Shown: positions 14,101 through 27,001 of the stretch, piece by piece
Position numbering within the stretch: position 1 is the first letter of the stretch
How the letters are laid out: every line of letters begins with the position of its first letter
Origin: Onchocerca volvulus
Lineage: Eukaryota; Nematoda; Chromadorea; Rhabditida; Onchocercidae
NCBI GenBank assembly: GCA_000499405.2
Contig: HG738138.1
Location: forward strand, 10,724,888 to 10,788,887
Direction of reading: 5' to 3'
Length of the DNA: 64,000 nucleotides
Translations under genes and position numbers: made by a program
Notes under the pieces: generated by a model
The model's database searches: none
Told to the model about the DNA's origin: nothing
The model's input: only the letters and a program-made list of their open reading frames with translations

Positions 14101-17100
14101 AATTGTCGGATTGTTGCTACTGCTGTGTCAAGCAGTCGCAACAATCCGACAATTCAGACTGTTTGAACTTCGAACTCTCGCTGTTGTTATGTCGATGTAA
14201 GAACTCCGAACTTGAACTTGAACTTCAACCTCAAGTCCTATCCTTCTCAATCCTTTCGGGGATCCTTTTCCTTACCTGATCGCCATCGTGTCGCATCTTG
14301 ATTGCTTGGCCTTGTTTATCTGTGAATTAGAGCATTTTGGTGGTAAGCATATTTATCCTTTTGGCGGCAAATATTTTTATCATCTCTTTGAAAGTATGTC
14401 GTGCCTCTTGACCTTTAGCACTCCTTGTTTGCAATAATTGCCGTGGCGCTATTTACATTCGAGGCTCCTCCTATCACAGATGTGTGACAGGTTAAAAAAA
14501 AGTAAGTATATCTATAAAAACATCGCCTGTTCGAATGTAATGTTGTGTCGAAATTTCAAAGCAATCGGTGAAGAACTTGTAACATTGTGTCAAAAACCAC
14601 AACGAATAATTACGTTTTTATTTATATCGATGGATAGATGACTAGAAGAATAAAGAGTAAAAGAGAAAAGGATTGAAGGATGAGGTAACGATATAGTCGT
14701 GAAGCTATGCAAATATTTGCACATTTTTGTTGGGATAGTCATAGATGGATCTGACGTAATTTTAGATTAGTTGATAGTAGTGTATTGCTCAGGAAATATG
14801 AAAAATCTGGAGTGCGGGATGTGGTCCTGTTATCACTTACAAATGTACTGTATTGAATAATAATCAGATACAGATGGTTGAATGATTTTGAATGCTACTT
14901 TGGGATAATTGAAGACATTTATTTCATTCTTTAATAAATGCTTCAATAGTCTGCAACAAACGGAAGTCGAAAATGATAGGTACTAAACGGAAGTCGAAAA
15001 TGATAGGTAATCACATGATGCAAGACTATAAATGATTCCAGTGGTGATAAATGATAAAAATTCGGGCAGTTATGCGTAACGACAAGTTGTGGTGAAATCA
15101 TTTAGGTCATCATGATAGGAAAGTTACATTCTATAGCAGTAATCAATCACAGATTTTGTGAAAGTGGGAACAAATCACAAAAAAATATCAAAGGTCGAAA
15201 GAATGACGATCAAGATATTCTATTTAAAAAGTTAAAAAGTTGAAATGAGGGAATAGTGTGAGCAGTAGAAATCATTACTTTGGAAACCGATCGATTATTT
15301 TTGCTGAAAGGGATCTTTTCGTCCGTGAAACAAGTTCCAGAAGACATGAAAATCGAAATATTCCACTAAAAAATATGGAAAGAGCATTACTTCCAATCAA
15401 TCCTGACCATTAATTTTCCTTTGATGGCTCTATCTGTTGGATCACTTCATCAGGATAATCAGAAGGGAACAACTGTCGATCCTATCATTATTTACAATGG
15501 TCAATAAAGAGGATATTCTTAGTAAGGATAGCAATCTTTTCACTTATTGTTTTATTTCTTTTCTTTTTATCTTTTGAAACTGAAAAAAATTAAAAATCAC
15601 TTGGTATGAAGTAAATGGATATACTGCGAGAAATTGAAGCATATGATAAAGGTTAATCATATGTTTCCGGTCGACTTGTTTAATTTCACAAAATATCGAA
15701 ATATGATATCACATTATGCTTAATGATGATAAGTTTATAGCTTAATAATATCCAAAAGAAGCAAATTTTTAACTATGTCTGCATTAAGATAGACAGTAAC
15801 TCTAATTCTGCCTAATGAATGTGATTCCATTTTATCATCATTATTATTATGAAAGTGATAATACCGAAAAAAAAAAAGTTAATTTTAAAAAGTGGACACT
15901 ATCACTATCAATGACTTAACTTGATATCGCAGCTTGATAAATTTTAATTAATCACTCATTCGGAATAATATCATTAGTACAGTAAAATAATGTCCGAGAA
16001 AATTAAGCAAGAGAAGAGTTAAGAAAGATTTAGTTATTGCGAAAAGTTTGCCAATGAATTTCATCAACAATGGGAAATAAAACATTAAAAAAAATGAAAC
16101 TAAAAAAATAAAAAAATATGTTTATGATGGAAATTATAAATTCCATATTTTGAATCGAAATTTTTTTTGAATGAAAATTAGAAGTTTTGAAGCAGATTTT
16201 TTTTCATTACTGTGATCACTGAAGAGGAAAATGGAAAGTTGAATCGATGGAGGAGGATGAAAGCGAGAAAAAAAAAAAAAAAAGAAAATTGTAAATATTG
16301 GCATAAAAACGAAACGATTGTGTACAATTCCATGTTCTAGTATAATCAGCAATCTAATGTTGTCAAAAAACAGAACTTGAAAAGTGGAAACTGGAATTTA
16401 AAAATTTTGATAATTAAGAAGTATTACCTATTGTCATTTTGCCATACGAATTTAATTCATTCTCTGAAAATTTCATTATTGTACCAGTTTCGTGTAATAT
16501 TTTTTAATGCTTGAATTTTCAAGTAGCACTCACCTTATAACTATTTTGAACAAAGAAAGGAAAAAATTTAAGGGACGAAAGAAAAAAAGGAATTCATTCA
16601 AAGTAAAACAAGTTCGATATGCACTATGAAATTTTTCAGGATATGATAATCCAAATGATTTTTTATTTTTATCCTCAAATTCTTCTATTTAACTTATTTT
16701 TGTTGAAAAAAAAAACCTGTTATTAAATGAGGCATGTTATTAAACTATTATTTCAAAGAAAATTTTGATTTAAACAGTTCGAAGAAAAAGGAAAAAAAAA
16801 AACAAATGGCTCATTCATGCATTCAAACACTATCCAATTTGAAGGAAAAAAAGATGTCAGATGAAGAAACAAAAACTGTTCATCAAATGCGGGAAATATG
16901 AGGTGTAAATAATTAGCGGAGAAGGATAAAAGTAAAGGTAGAAGGATGAAAGAAGGAAATGAAAGGAAAGGATAGATGTAGACCAAATATAATTCATCCA
17001 TTGAATTTGAAGAGAGAACTATCAACTATTCAATAATAACCTTGAAATGATACAGAAGACTGTGTCTGTCGTGATTATTTATTCACGCTTTTACAAAGAA

Positions 17101-20100
17101 TTGAATTGACATATCCATAGGTATCTATTATATAATTATGTACTATTTGAAATCTTTCCAGAAGATTTATGCAAACTTTAAATTTTGCCATTTTTGGATG
17201 AATCATTTTACAATATCATCAAATACCTTTTCAAATTTCCATTTTTATTCTAATTCTATGATACAATTTAATATTTCATTCTATTTCACGTACATTCAAA
17301 TTTAAAAATCAAATTACATTTTGGCATACAACAGGGATCGAAGTAATAATTTCAAAGAGTTTGGAAAATAAAAAAAAATCACAATTCAAAAAAAAATTTT
17401 AATCTTACCTACTGAAATGATCAGGAAAAAAATTCTGGGAATTTAAATCTTTTTTTTTTTTTTTTTTTTTAATGTGATTATAAGGAATTTCACCAAGAAG
17501 GTGATTAATCTCAACACCGGTCAATGAATAATTCATAAAAAGTCACAAATTTAGCAAATATGATTGATGATAATTTTTTTGCTTTATTTTTTAACTTTTA
17601 GTATGGATATTTTTTCAAGTATTATAGCTTATTTTCGTTCGTAATAGCTATGCAGTGATAAAAGTTCAGAATTAGTTTCGTATTATTTCTGAAATACAAA
17701 ACAATACAACAATAGCTGATGAGCTTGATGCTTACCAGAGTCGAAATTTGAAAATTAATGTATGTATTAAATTTCTTGCATTTTAATTCGAATATAATTA
17801 AATTGTTTCAGTAAGACAATGAAACAAAAAAGCATACCCGTAATGAAATTTGATCACATGTTTCTGCTTTGAAATCTTTGGTAACAATTGCGCTAGCTAT
17901 AGCAGGTGTATTTATCAGAGTTTCTTCAGCTGCTAAAAAGCGATTTCCATGACCATCAACCTGAAATTGAAAGTAAAAATATGCTATAATTCTTATCGAT
18001 CATCGATCATGGAACTTAGGAAAAATGTTGTTCAACAATTCTGAATTCATTTAATTGGAAATTTCAAATATATTAATTCAATCTCCAAGTTATTTGAAAT
18101 TTAGATAGGATACTTTTTTGTAAACCAAAAAATAAAAATATTGAGATCATAGCAGACCTATAAAAGAGTCGGTAATTAGTATTAGTTTGATTAGAAGGAG
18201 GAAATTGGGTAAATAGAAGTTTTTTTTTTTCTCAAGTATGTTCTCATTAATTTTACTACATTTCAAAATTGTAATTAAAAAAGAATGAAAAAAAATTTTA
18301 ATAATTCAGTTATTATGCACAATAATTATTTCGAGGAAAAAAAAATTAAACAAACCTCTAAAAATTTTAAGACGGAATGACAACGCATCAAATTGCCAGC
18401 AATTTGTGACAATCGCTGCAAATAAAAATGAATATGCCCTTCGGCACTTTCCGGATCACTTTGTTTCAATTTGGTTGATAAATCCTTCAAACGACTCTGT
18501 GAACGACCAAATACACAACGATGCAGTTGCTGATCGAATTCACATAACTGATCAATGCTACGATTAATACGCCTGGAATGCTGTACATTTGGTTCGTTTT
18601 TTTTTCCTCTGAAAATTTGAAAATCGTAAGTCATTTCAATGATCGAATTTATTTCAAACTATCAATTTCAAACTTTTTGCAGCAAAATCTAGATCAACAA
18701 TGAAGAAGTTCGAAACTTACCAAGAACAAATAGCGAAAGAAGAAAAGTGAGAGGAGGAAAGATAGCTAAACTTATTATGTTGCTCCAAAGAGAAATGAGC
18801 CAGAGATGATAAGAGAAAGGATTAGAATTATAACAGTCATTGCCAGAGGTCATGAAATAAAATATTCCTAGCTATAAAAACTTAATTATTTTGAAAGAGA
18901 GAGAAAAAAAAACTGGAAAATGAATAATTTCAATGGATAATTAAAAAATTTTGTTTCATTTTGAGAGGGAAAAATATATTATGCAGTTCTACAATTCGTA
19001 GCTTAATAAATACAACAATGAAGTCATAAAGAAGTTTTGAAAAGAAAAAAATTTAAAACCATTTTTGGCCACCGCTTTCGATTTGCAATAGAAGTTGTTC
19101 GTTGGATGCTGAAGCATTAGGTTCAAAAGCGATCAATGCAACTCCAATCGGTCCTAATTCAACCTTCTCATAATGAAAATGATCTTGATCGACTAATTTT
19201 TTGATGCTGAAAAGGATTGAAATCTTCAATAATTTTACGAATACTTTTAAATGCTTAGGCTGAGGAAAAAATAAACAAACAAGAGAAACTGCCTTTTTCA
19301 ATAGTATTTAATCTTCTTTCTCTTCTACGGAAACTCTTAAAGTACGGGATTAGAAAGTTTACTAATTGCTAAAAATGGGAATCAAAAAAAAGCTTTGTAG
19401 CGCAAAAGGATTTTGGATGAAAAAGAAAATCTGCTAATATGGACGCGTTTTGATGTTAAAAAAAAAAAAAGCTGAAAGATGTCTAAAAAAAGAATAGGAA
19501 GTTAGTCGATTTTACATAATAATACATGGTAGTTTTTAGACGTGTGTTAAAACTTTATAAAAGCATGCAAATCATCTATCCAACTATGAATTAAGATAGT
19601 TTAATATTCACTTTATCAAATCTCCAACAGTACGAATATTTTACAACGAATGGTAAAACGAATGGTAGAGTGAAGAATGGTAATTAAATAAATTTTTTTC
19701 TTTTTAAATAAAATTTAAATGGATTTAATAAATCCACATATGTTTTAATGCGATTCATCTCGCAATAATATTAGGAAAAAAAATCGGAAAATGCTTGCTA
19801 TTAATGTTATAAAATTCATTGTTATTGCCATATTTTCATAAATGAATAGTATCTTCTAAATAATTCATATCTCATGGAATTTTAACGAAATCAAGCTGTT
19901 TTCAATAATGTAATCAAATAATTGATTTACACTTGATATCCGCTCTTAGAACATGACCTTTTTAATCTCATTCAAGAAGCAAATTAGCCGCCATATGTAA
20001 CATGAAGTTACGTCTAAATAATGTTTAAGCACAAGTAACCTATTTTACATTTATTTTTGTGAATTTATACAATAAAATTATTAAATAGTTATTAATATAT

Positions 20101-20266
20101 ACTTTGTCAATCGATTTGTAGTTGGATTGGTTTTAGGTGATGGACAGCGATTGTTGTTATTTCGGCCAACAAGCGGTGATATATGTCCAATTAGAGAATT
20201 TTTAGCATTATTTGTTGCAGTTGTTATCTTTGCTTCTGATGTTGTAACTTTTTCAATCATTTTATG
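8183..20266 (-). CDS. PX-SH3-RhoGAP protein, ARHGAP32/33 (RICS/TCGAP) type
   Basis: GTPase-activating protein for Rho-family GTPases, expected at membranes or the cytoskeleton. Exons in coding order: 20266-20103 (candidate ATG at 20260), 19206-about 19060, 18608-18356, 17960-17838, 13543-13415, 12966-12672, 12237-12135, 11932-11788, 11507-11428, 11078-10971, 10838-10690, 10364-10190, 9950-9798, 9705-9450, 9110-9007, 8926-8586 and 8292-8183 (stop TAA 8183-8185). All join in phase except the exon 2/3 junction. Product about 940 residues. Domains: PX-like about 53-190 (DQQLHRCVFG, then KFLEVDGHGNRF); SH3 about 215-285 (SWWKAKL, VGLFPSECV); RhoGAP about 345-525, with the catalytic arginine finger in GVYRQCG (about R391), LRNGFDSGNLP, QLPNPLFTF and YLIRHLTKL. 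The C-terminal 400 residues are serine-rich and low in complexity. The domain order is that of vertebrate ARHGAP32/33. The 5' end is uncertain. Confidence 0.88.
13614..14641. mobile_element. Relic of a Helitron-like element in an intron
   Basis: The tract near 13715-13770 carries the core CACCGATTGCTTTGAAATTT followed by ATACAACGTTGCATT. The tract near 14505-14585 carries the same core reverse-complemented, after an AGTAAGTATATCTATA start like the one at 35624. The same core sits at the ends of the elements at 24.1, 26.3, 33.6 and 35.6 kb. The two halves point in opposite directions around the hairpin, so this could be one rearranged element or two insertions. Confidence 0.5.
14098..14157. 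other. Perfect 20-bp-stem hairpin
   Basis: The arms 14098-14117 and 14138-14157 are exact reverse complements (CTGAATTGTCGGATTGTTGC and its complement). After one mismatched pair the stem continues for 6 bp (14119-14124 with 14131-14136), leaving a 6-nt loop. The structure is 60 nt, in the size range of a short pre-miRNA, and it also resembles a transposon hairpin. It lies in the 4.3-kb intron of the RhoGAP gene between two Helitron-like tracts. Confidence 0.85.
14956..15012. repeat. 28-bp tandem duplication
   Basis: The phrase AACGGAAGTCGAAAATGATA occurs twice in a row with a period of 28 bp, nearly identical in both copies. Confidence 0.85.
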
Positions 20267-23200
20267 CTGAAATTCTTGAAAATTCACGTTGGCAATCAGT
20301 GATTAGTGATTAATCCAGTACCAGTGAGTAATGTATCTTTTCTCCATGGCGTAATTGTATATTTCATAATGAGTTAATGCCATTTATCTTATTCATTTCT
20401 TTTATTCGTACATTTCTTCATTTTGCTCATCACTTAGATATTTATTACGAATAGAAATTAATAATTCTTACTGTTCTTTCCAACTAAAAAGTTTGTTTAT
20501 TTTTGTCATACTTATGACAAAAATTAGTATATCTTCAACAAAAGGACGACTGATTAAGTGAGAAATTTCGAAAAATAGGAAGAAGAAAGATATTTGTATT
20601 GAAAGTCAGGTGTCAAATAGGTTATACAGTGAACCCTAGCTGACGATATTAAACAATGTCCTGCACTTACAGTTTTGTTGTCAGCAAAGAATATACTGAG
20701 ATGAATGTTTGATATTTCTATTAATGTTGGTATTAAAAAGTTTAACAGATGCAAAGATCATCAATTACACTGATAAAAGAGACTATCAAACTGTTATCAG
20801 CTTTCTATACTACTGACACTAATAAAATAAGCAAACAATATCATACTTATGTGTATTGAATTTACTACTCATACCAATGACTGATAAATGATAAAGCTTC
20901 GAATGTGTCAGTAAAAGGCGTATATATAATATATTAGAAAGGTATGATAAACCGAAATGATCTCAGTAAGAAGTTGAAGAAAAAAAAAAGAAAAACAATA
21001 AAATAATGGAATTTAACGGATGAAGGATGGTTATATACGGCGGGTAAGAACGGGAGAAGTACTTGAGAGATAAAGGCAAAATCACAGTTATCAATAAAAA
21101 AACAGGAAAAAAATAATATTGTTGAAGAGACCGAGAAAAAGGTATTCTCTGAAGGTCGTCTTCGCTGCTATCAAAAATGTCCTCCACTTTGACCTTCATT
21201 TGTTTCGAACTGGAGTGATAGGAAGGCCTATTTAACAATATACCACATATTCATACCTTTATCAAATGATCGTTTAAACATTCAAAATATTTGTGATGCT
21301 AAAAAGATATCATCAGAATCCTTCCTATATTAAGACATGAAATTTTCAAGTAAGAATTATAAATATTAGTATTAAAACTAAAACGAGCTATCCTCTTATC
21401 ATACATTTACTATCTATCAAAAATTTAGCCGCTATGAAAACAAGATTCTACGTGTGGTAAGAAGAATAATTCTTTTTTTTAAACCAGTAAAATCTGACAG
21501 AGTAATAAACTTATATAGTAGGTAGATTCTTTTGTTTGAATGCACACATAAACAAACATTTTAAATGATATTTTAACTTTTTAACTTGCTTTTATTGCTG
21601 AAATTAATAGTAAAAAGCAGAAATAATATTGTTTTTCTTTTTTTTTTTTTTACAACATTTCCAGCATTTGTTGTTATAGCAGCAAAACACAATTGAATTC
21701 GAAAACATTTTACTGTTCTAATTTTAACTTTTATGAGCAGGAAAAATTACAGTGATGTACATTTATATAAGCATGAAAATATATTATTAGGAAATGACTA
21801 ATTGGACTGTTTATTTCATTTCTGTTAAATGTTATATTTGAAGCTTATCTTCAAATTTAAGAAATAAAGGCTGGCGATATTGGATGTAATATGAAAATAG
21901 TGATCAATAATAAAAAATCTAGTCTGGCAAAAGAAAATAAATTGATCATTTCAATTTTAACTTTAAAATTTATATTCCGATGTTAAAATATCAAATAAAA
22001 GTACGAATTGAAACAAAGTTCAAAATAATATCAAAGTGAACGCAACAAAAGAAAATTTAATCCATTTTAAAAACATAATGGTGCATATTTTAAAGCATCT
22101 GCCCTTTTTCCATAATATTACAATGTAGTAGATATTGCAAATTTATGTCTTTTTTTTTTTTTTCACTGGAAATGATTCCCATTTTTTGACAAAATTTGCT
22201 TATTTTACTCAACGCATTCTGCGAAATTATAATTTAAATAAAATCAAAATTATAATCCTTTAAAATTTCGAACATCTATCAAAAATTTCCTGGAGAAATT
22301 GTAACTACAACTATCGTTCAAGATATTAAGATGGTTCAAATTGTAAAAAGAAAAGGAAAAGAAAAGTGAAAATTTTTCGATTCAATAACATGATATTTTA
22401 AAACTAATTAATTATATTTTTCCAACATGAAAATATTCTAAGATGCAACTAAATCCCAGTAAATTACTGAATATTCATTCAGTGCAAGACAATTATTTTT
22501 GCAGAAATTCAAGAAATCTAATAAAGCTTTATAGGATGATTTATTTGATGCTCGAACAACAAAAAAAAAAAAGCTAATATATTGCGATAACATATGAATT
22601 AATGGTCTAATAATTTAATGGTTTAATAATTTAGTAATTTGAAATCACAGGAGTAATTGGATAATTAATAAGTAAAAAAATATAAATGATATAAAAATAT
22701 AGCATATAGTCAATAAATTTGGTAAAATTTGCATCAAATTACTGTATTAAAAGAATGAATATAAATTTTATTCAACAATTGATGGTTATCATAATAGTTT
22801 GACTATTTCGGTCATCCAACAAATAATTGCTACAAATCTCCAAGGCATCAAAATGGTGATACATTGATTATTCCAATCCTATGTAATTTATTAACAATTC
22901 TTACAAAATTATTTAATAGAATTTGTGCATTTGCTAATTTAATCAGATCAAAAGAAATTAATTTAACTAAAAAAGATTACAATTTTTGAAGGAAAAATTA
23001 AACTAATAAAGATGAATTTTAATTAAAAAAGTAGTTAATAAATATAAAGTATAATTTCGATGAATGTAATAACATCCTACTTCGAAGCAAATGTAAAAGT
23101 TTAAAAAAGAAAGCTTTCCTCTCTCGTTTGCCTTTAGCATTCTTCCGCACCTCAAAAATCAATTCAGTCCACTGTATGTACACGTTGAGTGAGTCTTTTT

Positions 23201-24105
23201 TGGTACATAAAGATTTCATTTGACGACTCCAACTCTTTTAGTTTACTTTAATTTTCGGTCTTTTTAAAACTGCGTTCAATATAAAGACATCTTATTAGTC
23301 GAACACTACAAATTATTTACCACATTTTGAGAAATGCAAAAAAAAAAAAAAAAAAGAAAAAAAAATTTAAGAAATTATTTCCTTCATTATTTCTAACCAA
23401 TGATATTTTTTTTTCATATAATTTGTTAATTTTATTTTTCCTTTTTTTGATTTGAAATTTTTTAATTTTAAATCTGAATTTATCATATTAAATCATTTCA
23501 CTTTTTTGCATTGATTATGTACCGTGAAATATTCCGATATACAAATAATATAATAGTAATGCGAAGAAAAATTAACGTGAGACATTCATTAATTGGGATG
23601 ATTAATTGAGATTTCGAACTACCACAGCTCTAACTCTCTTATGATTTCTATTGCATGTAATCGAATCCTTTCAAAACACTTTTTAAATTAATTTTATAAT
23701 TATTTCATGCAATTTTTTCTTTTTCTTTTTGGAAGTTTCATATTTCATTGTATTTTTCACATGCCCACAACTATAGCTAAGCATATTCTTTTACGAGCAA
23801 CTTTTTTTTATTGAAATTTAAAGTGAAAAGTAAAAAAGATAAAAACATTCATTGTAAAAAAGATTAATAAAACATGAAAATTGTTGTGGAAATGTGATAA
23901 GTGAGGAAAGATAAAAAAAGAAGGAAATACGTGTCATCTGTCCACGTTATTGTAGAATATCACATGTCTACATCATTAACAACATCTATTTTTGCAATAA
24001 TTTTAAATAACAAATATGAAGATAAAAGAAATTAATATGCATTAAATGATGCATATTAATTATATCGAACATTTCCTATTCTTTTATTTAAATATTCATT
24101 GTTAA
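20267..24105. other. Region upstream of the RhoGAP gene, no clear gene
   Basis: No supported gene. One weak candidate is a minus-strand exon at about 21122-21190. An acceptor-like CTCCAG is followed by a start codon and a polar stretch (MKVKVEDIFDSSEDDLQRIP), then a possible donor. Its reading phase does not join the RhoGAP exon at 20266, so I do not include it in that gene. The rest is AT-rich with long homopolymer runs. Confidence 0.45.
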
Positions 24106-24830
24106 TCTATATAAATAAAAATGTAAATGCTCCTTGTTCGTCTCCGCAAAACTCTGGAAGTTCAGCACCGATTGCTCTCAAATTTTGATACAATTTTGCA
24201 TTTAAATAGACGCGTATTTTTATATAAGCATAATTACTTTTTTTTCACATGTCACATCCGTGAAAACTAAAAGTAAATGAGGAGCGGGGTTTATTGACTC
24301 CGCCTTCCTTTTTTCTTTCATTCTCCTTCTTCCTCCCATCTCTCTCTCCTTTTCCTGAGTAAAAGATACGGTTAGCAATAATAATAATAAATTAATGAAT
24401 AAATAATAATAATAATAAATAACAAAGAATAATAAATAAGAACAAATAATAAATAATAATGAATAATCTATATAAATAATAATGTAAATGCTACCTGTTA
24501 CCAATCACGGATCTACGGGAATTTCCCCACGATTGTTTTCAAATTTTGACACAACCTTGTACTCCAACAGACTTTCTTTATGAGTTAATATGGTTACTTT
24601 TTTTCACGTGTCACGTCCGTGACAACTGAAAATAGGTGAGGAGGCGGAGTTTATTGGCTTCGCCTACCTTTTTTCTGTCATTCTCCTTTTTCCTCCCATC
24701 TCTCTCTCTCTTCTTCTTGAGTAAAAGCTACGGTTAGCAATAATAACAGAAATAAATCAGTAATAAAAACAAAAATTTCATAATAATAATAATAATAATA
24801 GTAATAAAGGATAACGAACAGTAATAAATT
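24106..24830 (+). repeat. Two tandem ~360-bp Helitron-type 5' ends
   Basis: TCTATATAAATA plus AATGTAAATGCT starts at 24106 and again at about 24467. Each copy then runs through the CACCGATTG core, a CACGTGTCAC-like patch, a GGCGGAGTTTATTGGCT-like patch and a pyrimidine-rich CCTCCCATCTCTCTCT stretch, and ends in an AATAAT microsatellite. A third, diverged copy starts at 33621. Each starts with TC after an A, as Helitron 5' ends do. These are family-level similarities read by eye. Confidence 0.65.
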
Positions 24831-26175
24831 ATAACAAATAAGTAATAATAATAATGAATAATAATAAAGAACGCCGAATAATAAATAATAATAAACAATA
24901 AATACTGAATAATAATAAACAATTGGCCAATCCTTTATAACCCTCAACTAGGGTCAATGTCGATTATCCTAACGCACCAACAAAGGTACACCATCATCAC
25001 GCGCTAACAAAGGCGCCCTAATGGGAGCGGTTTGATGCTCCGACCTGGGTTGTTGTCTAACAAATAATAAAAATAGATAATTATTGATCTGACCCTCAAC
25101 TAGGTTCAATGTGATGATCCTCGCGCGCCAATAAATGCGCATCACATCACGCGCTAACAATGGCGCCCTTTTCTATCATTTTATATAGGTAAGTTGACGG
25201 GAGTTAATGCTCCGACTCGGGTTTTTTTTACTTTTCTCCTTTTTTATTTTATAGTTTTCTCTTTAGTCGCTTCCTCCTTTTTTATTTTGTAAATTTATCA
25301 TTAGATTGGTTTTATTGATATTGTTGATTTTTTATTGTTGCGTAATGAATAATAATCAATATTAAATATTAATAATAATAAATAGTGATAAATAATGACA
25401 AATAGTAATAAATAATAATTATAAATGATAAATAATATAATAAAAAGAATAATGAACAGTGATAAATTATAACAAATAAATAATAATGAATAATAATAAA
25501 AAGTGCTGAATAATGATAAATAATGATAAACAATAAATACTGAATAATGATAAATAATTAGCTAATCCTTTGCAACCCTTAACTAGGATCAATGTCGAAG
25601 GCCCTAGCGCGCCAACAAAGGCGCATCATCATCACGCTCTAAAAAAGGCGCCATTTTCCATCATTTTACATAGGAAAGTCAACGGGAGCGGTTTAATGCT
25701 ACGACTCGGATTTTTTTAGTTTTCTCCTTTTTATTTTATAGTTTCCTCTTTTAGTCATTTTCTTCTTTTTTATTTAATAAATTTATCGTTAGATTTGTTT
25801 TGTTGATATTATTGATTTTTTACTCTTGCGCAATAAATAATTTTTGATTATTTCTTTGTAACCCTCAACTAGGGTCAATGTCGATGATCGTCGCGCGCCA
25901 ACAAAAACGTATCATCATCACGGACTAACAAAGGCTCCCTTTTCTATCATTTTAAATAGGGATTTCAATAAGAGCAGTTTAATATTTCCACTCGGGTTTT
26001 TTTCCCTTTAGTCGTTTTCTTCTTTTTTATTTTATAAATTTATCATTAAATTTTTTTATTGATATTATTGCTTTTTTACTGCTGCGCAATAAATAATAAT
26101 TAATAATGAATAATGATAAATAATGACGAATAATAATAAGTAATAATAATTAATAATAAATAATGAGGAATTTTT
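24380..26175. repeat. Minisatellite units set in AATAAT microsatellite DNA
   Basis: A unit beginning CCCTCAACTAGGGTCAATGT recurs at about 24941, 25092, 25576 and 25862. Each is followed by a GCGCGCCAACAAAGGCGC-type patch, a CATCATCACGC stretch and CTCCGACTCGGGTTTTTTT. Spacing is irregular (about 150, 484 and 286 bp). AATAAT/AATGATA arrays fill the gaps and create low-complexity Tyr/Leu open frames that are not genes. Confidence 0.85.
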
Positions 26176-26287
26176 TGACTCCGTCCCGTTCCGCGTCTTT
26201 ATGAGTATTAGTAGCGCAAAATAAACTATTGCAGCTTCTAGATGATTATAAATATTTCCAGAGGATTATATATATATAATAAGCATA

Positions 26288-27001
26288 TCTAAATAAAAAT
26301 GATGGATTCGAATACAAGGTTGTGTCAGAATTTGAAAGCAATCGGTGGAGAATTTCTTATGATTCCAATGGATACGTTATTTCAATTTAAGAAATTGCAA
26401 TTTCCAATTTGATCGACGTTTGCATTCATGATCAACATAGCTCAGAGAAAATCCTTACAGTTGTGCGGTTTAGATCAATGTGAAAAGAGGCAATGCGAAA
26501 CACAATCTAACAATAGAAGTCAGAGAGATAATCCTTAAACTGCTTGAACGAAATATTTGATTATACACTATCCTGACCTCGACATTTGTGCAACGAAACT
26601 ACATTTCCCACAAATCAAAAGCTAAACGAATCACATTTCTCACAAAGCAAAAAACAAACGAAAAGCTTGAATTGATCGCCTTAATTATTTAAAAGCATTT
26701 GCCCATTGGAATGCAACGCGTGTAAAAATTTCAAATCAATCGATGAATATTTAAAAACGTGCGCGTATTCGACTGCAACTTTCTGTCAAAATTTCGAAGC
26801 AACAGGTTAAGGATTTTCCGATATTTAAGATTTTCAATATAGATAATGCGCGTGTTAAGAACTTATGGAGGTTTAAGATTTTCAACAAACGAACATTGAC
26901 ATTTCTATTTATATAGATTAGCTGGAGCTGGACACGCGAAGCGTGGTCGGCCCCCATAGATAGCTGGGTCGGCCATGCTTTGCGCGGCCGGATCCAGCTA
27001 G
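26288..27001 (+). mobile_element. Non-autonomous Helitron with a helicase-tail relic (copy 1)
   Basis: The element begins TCTAAATAAAAATGATGG after an A and ends GGATCCAGCTAG before a T, matching the Helitron rule of 5' TC, 3' CTRR and insertion between A and T. The last ~80 bp are GC-rich and can fold (CACGCGAAGCGTG; TAGCTGGA paired with TCCAGCTA). About positions 26355-26490 are a degraded coding tract, in one frame resembling the end of a Pif1-type Helitron helicase (FQFKKLQFPI, LQLCGLD), with a stop after FPI. Copy 2 lies at 35634-36368. Confidence 0.7.

Larger units (their letters stand above)
13544..17837 (-). other. 4.3-kb intron inside the SH3 coding region of the RhoGAP gene
   Basis: This intron separates the first SH3 strands (exon 17838-17960) from the rest of the domain (exon 13415-13543), with phase 0 on both sides. 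It is far longer than the other introns of the gene, most of which are under 900 bp. It contains Helitron-family core sequences in opposite orientations near 13710-13780 and 14500-14600, a strong hairpin at 14098-14157, and a 28-bp tandem duplication near 14956-15012. The plus-strand open frame at 13932-14279 overlaps the hairpin and looks non-coding. I saw no nested gene. Confidence 0.75.

Noticed and set aside
13932..14279. 115-residue plus-strand open frame in a RhoGAP intron
   Set aside because: It reads straight through the perfect hairpin at 14098-14157, giving mirror-like codons, and has no splice or family support.
21095..21238. Possible first exon of the RhoGAP gene
   Set aside because: Its only reasonable donor leaves phase 2, which does not join the exon starting at 20266.
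24220..24947. Tyr/Leu-rich minus-strand frames
   Set aside because: They are translations of AATAAT microsatellite DNA.
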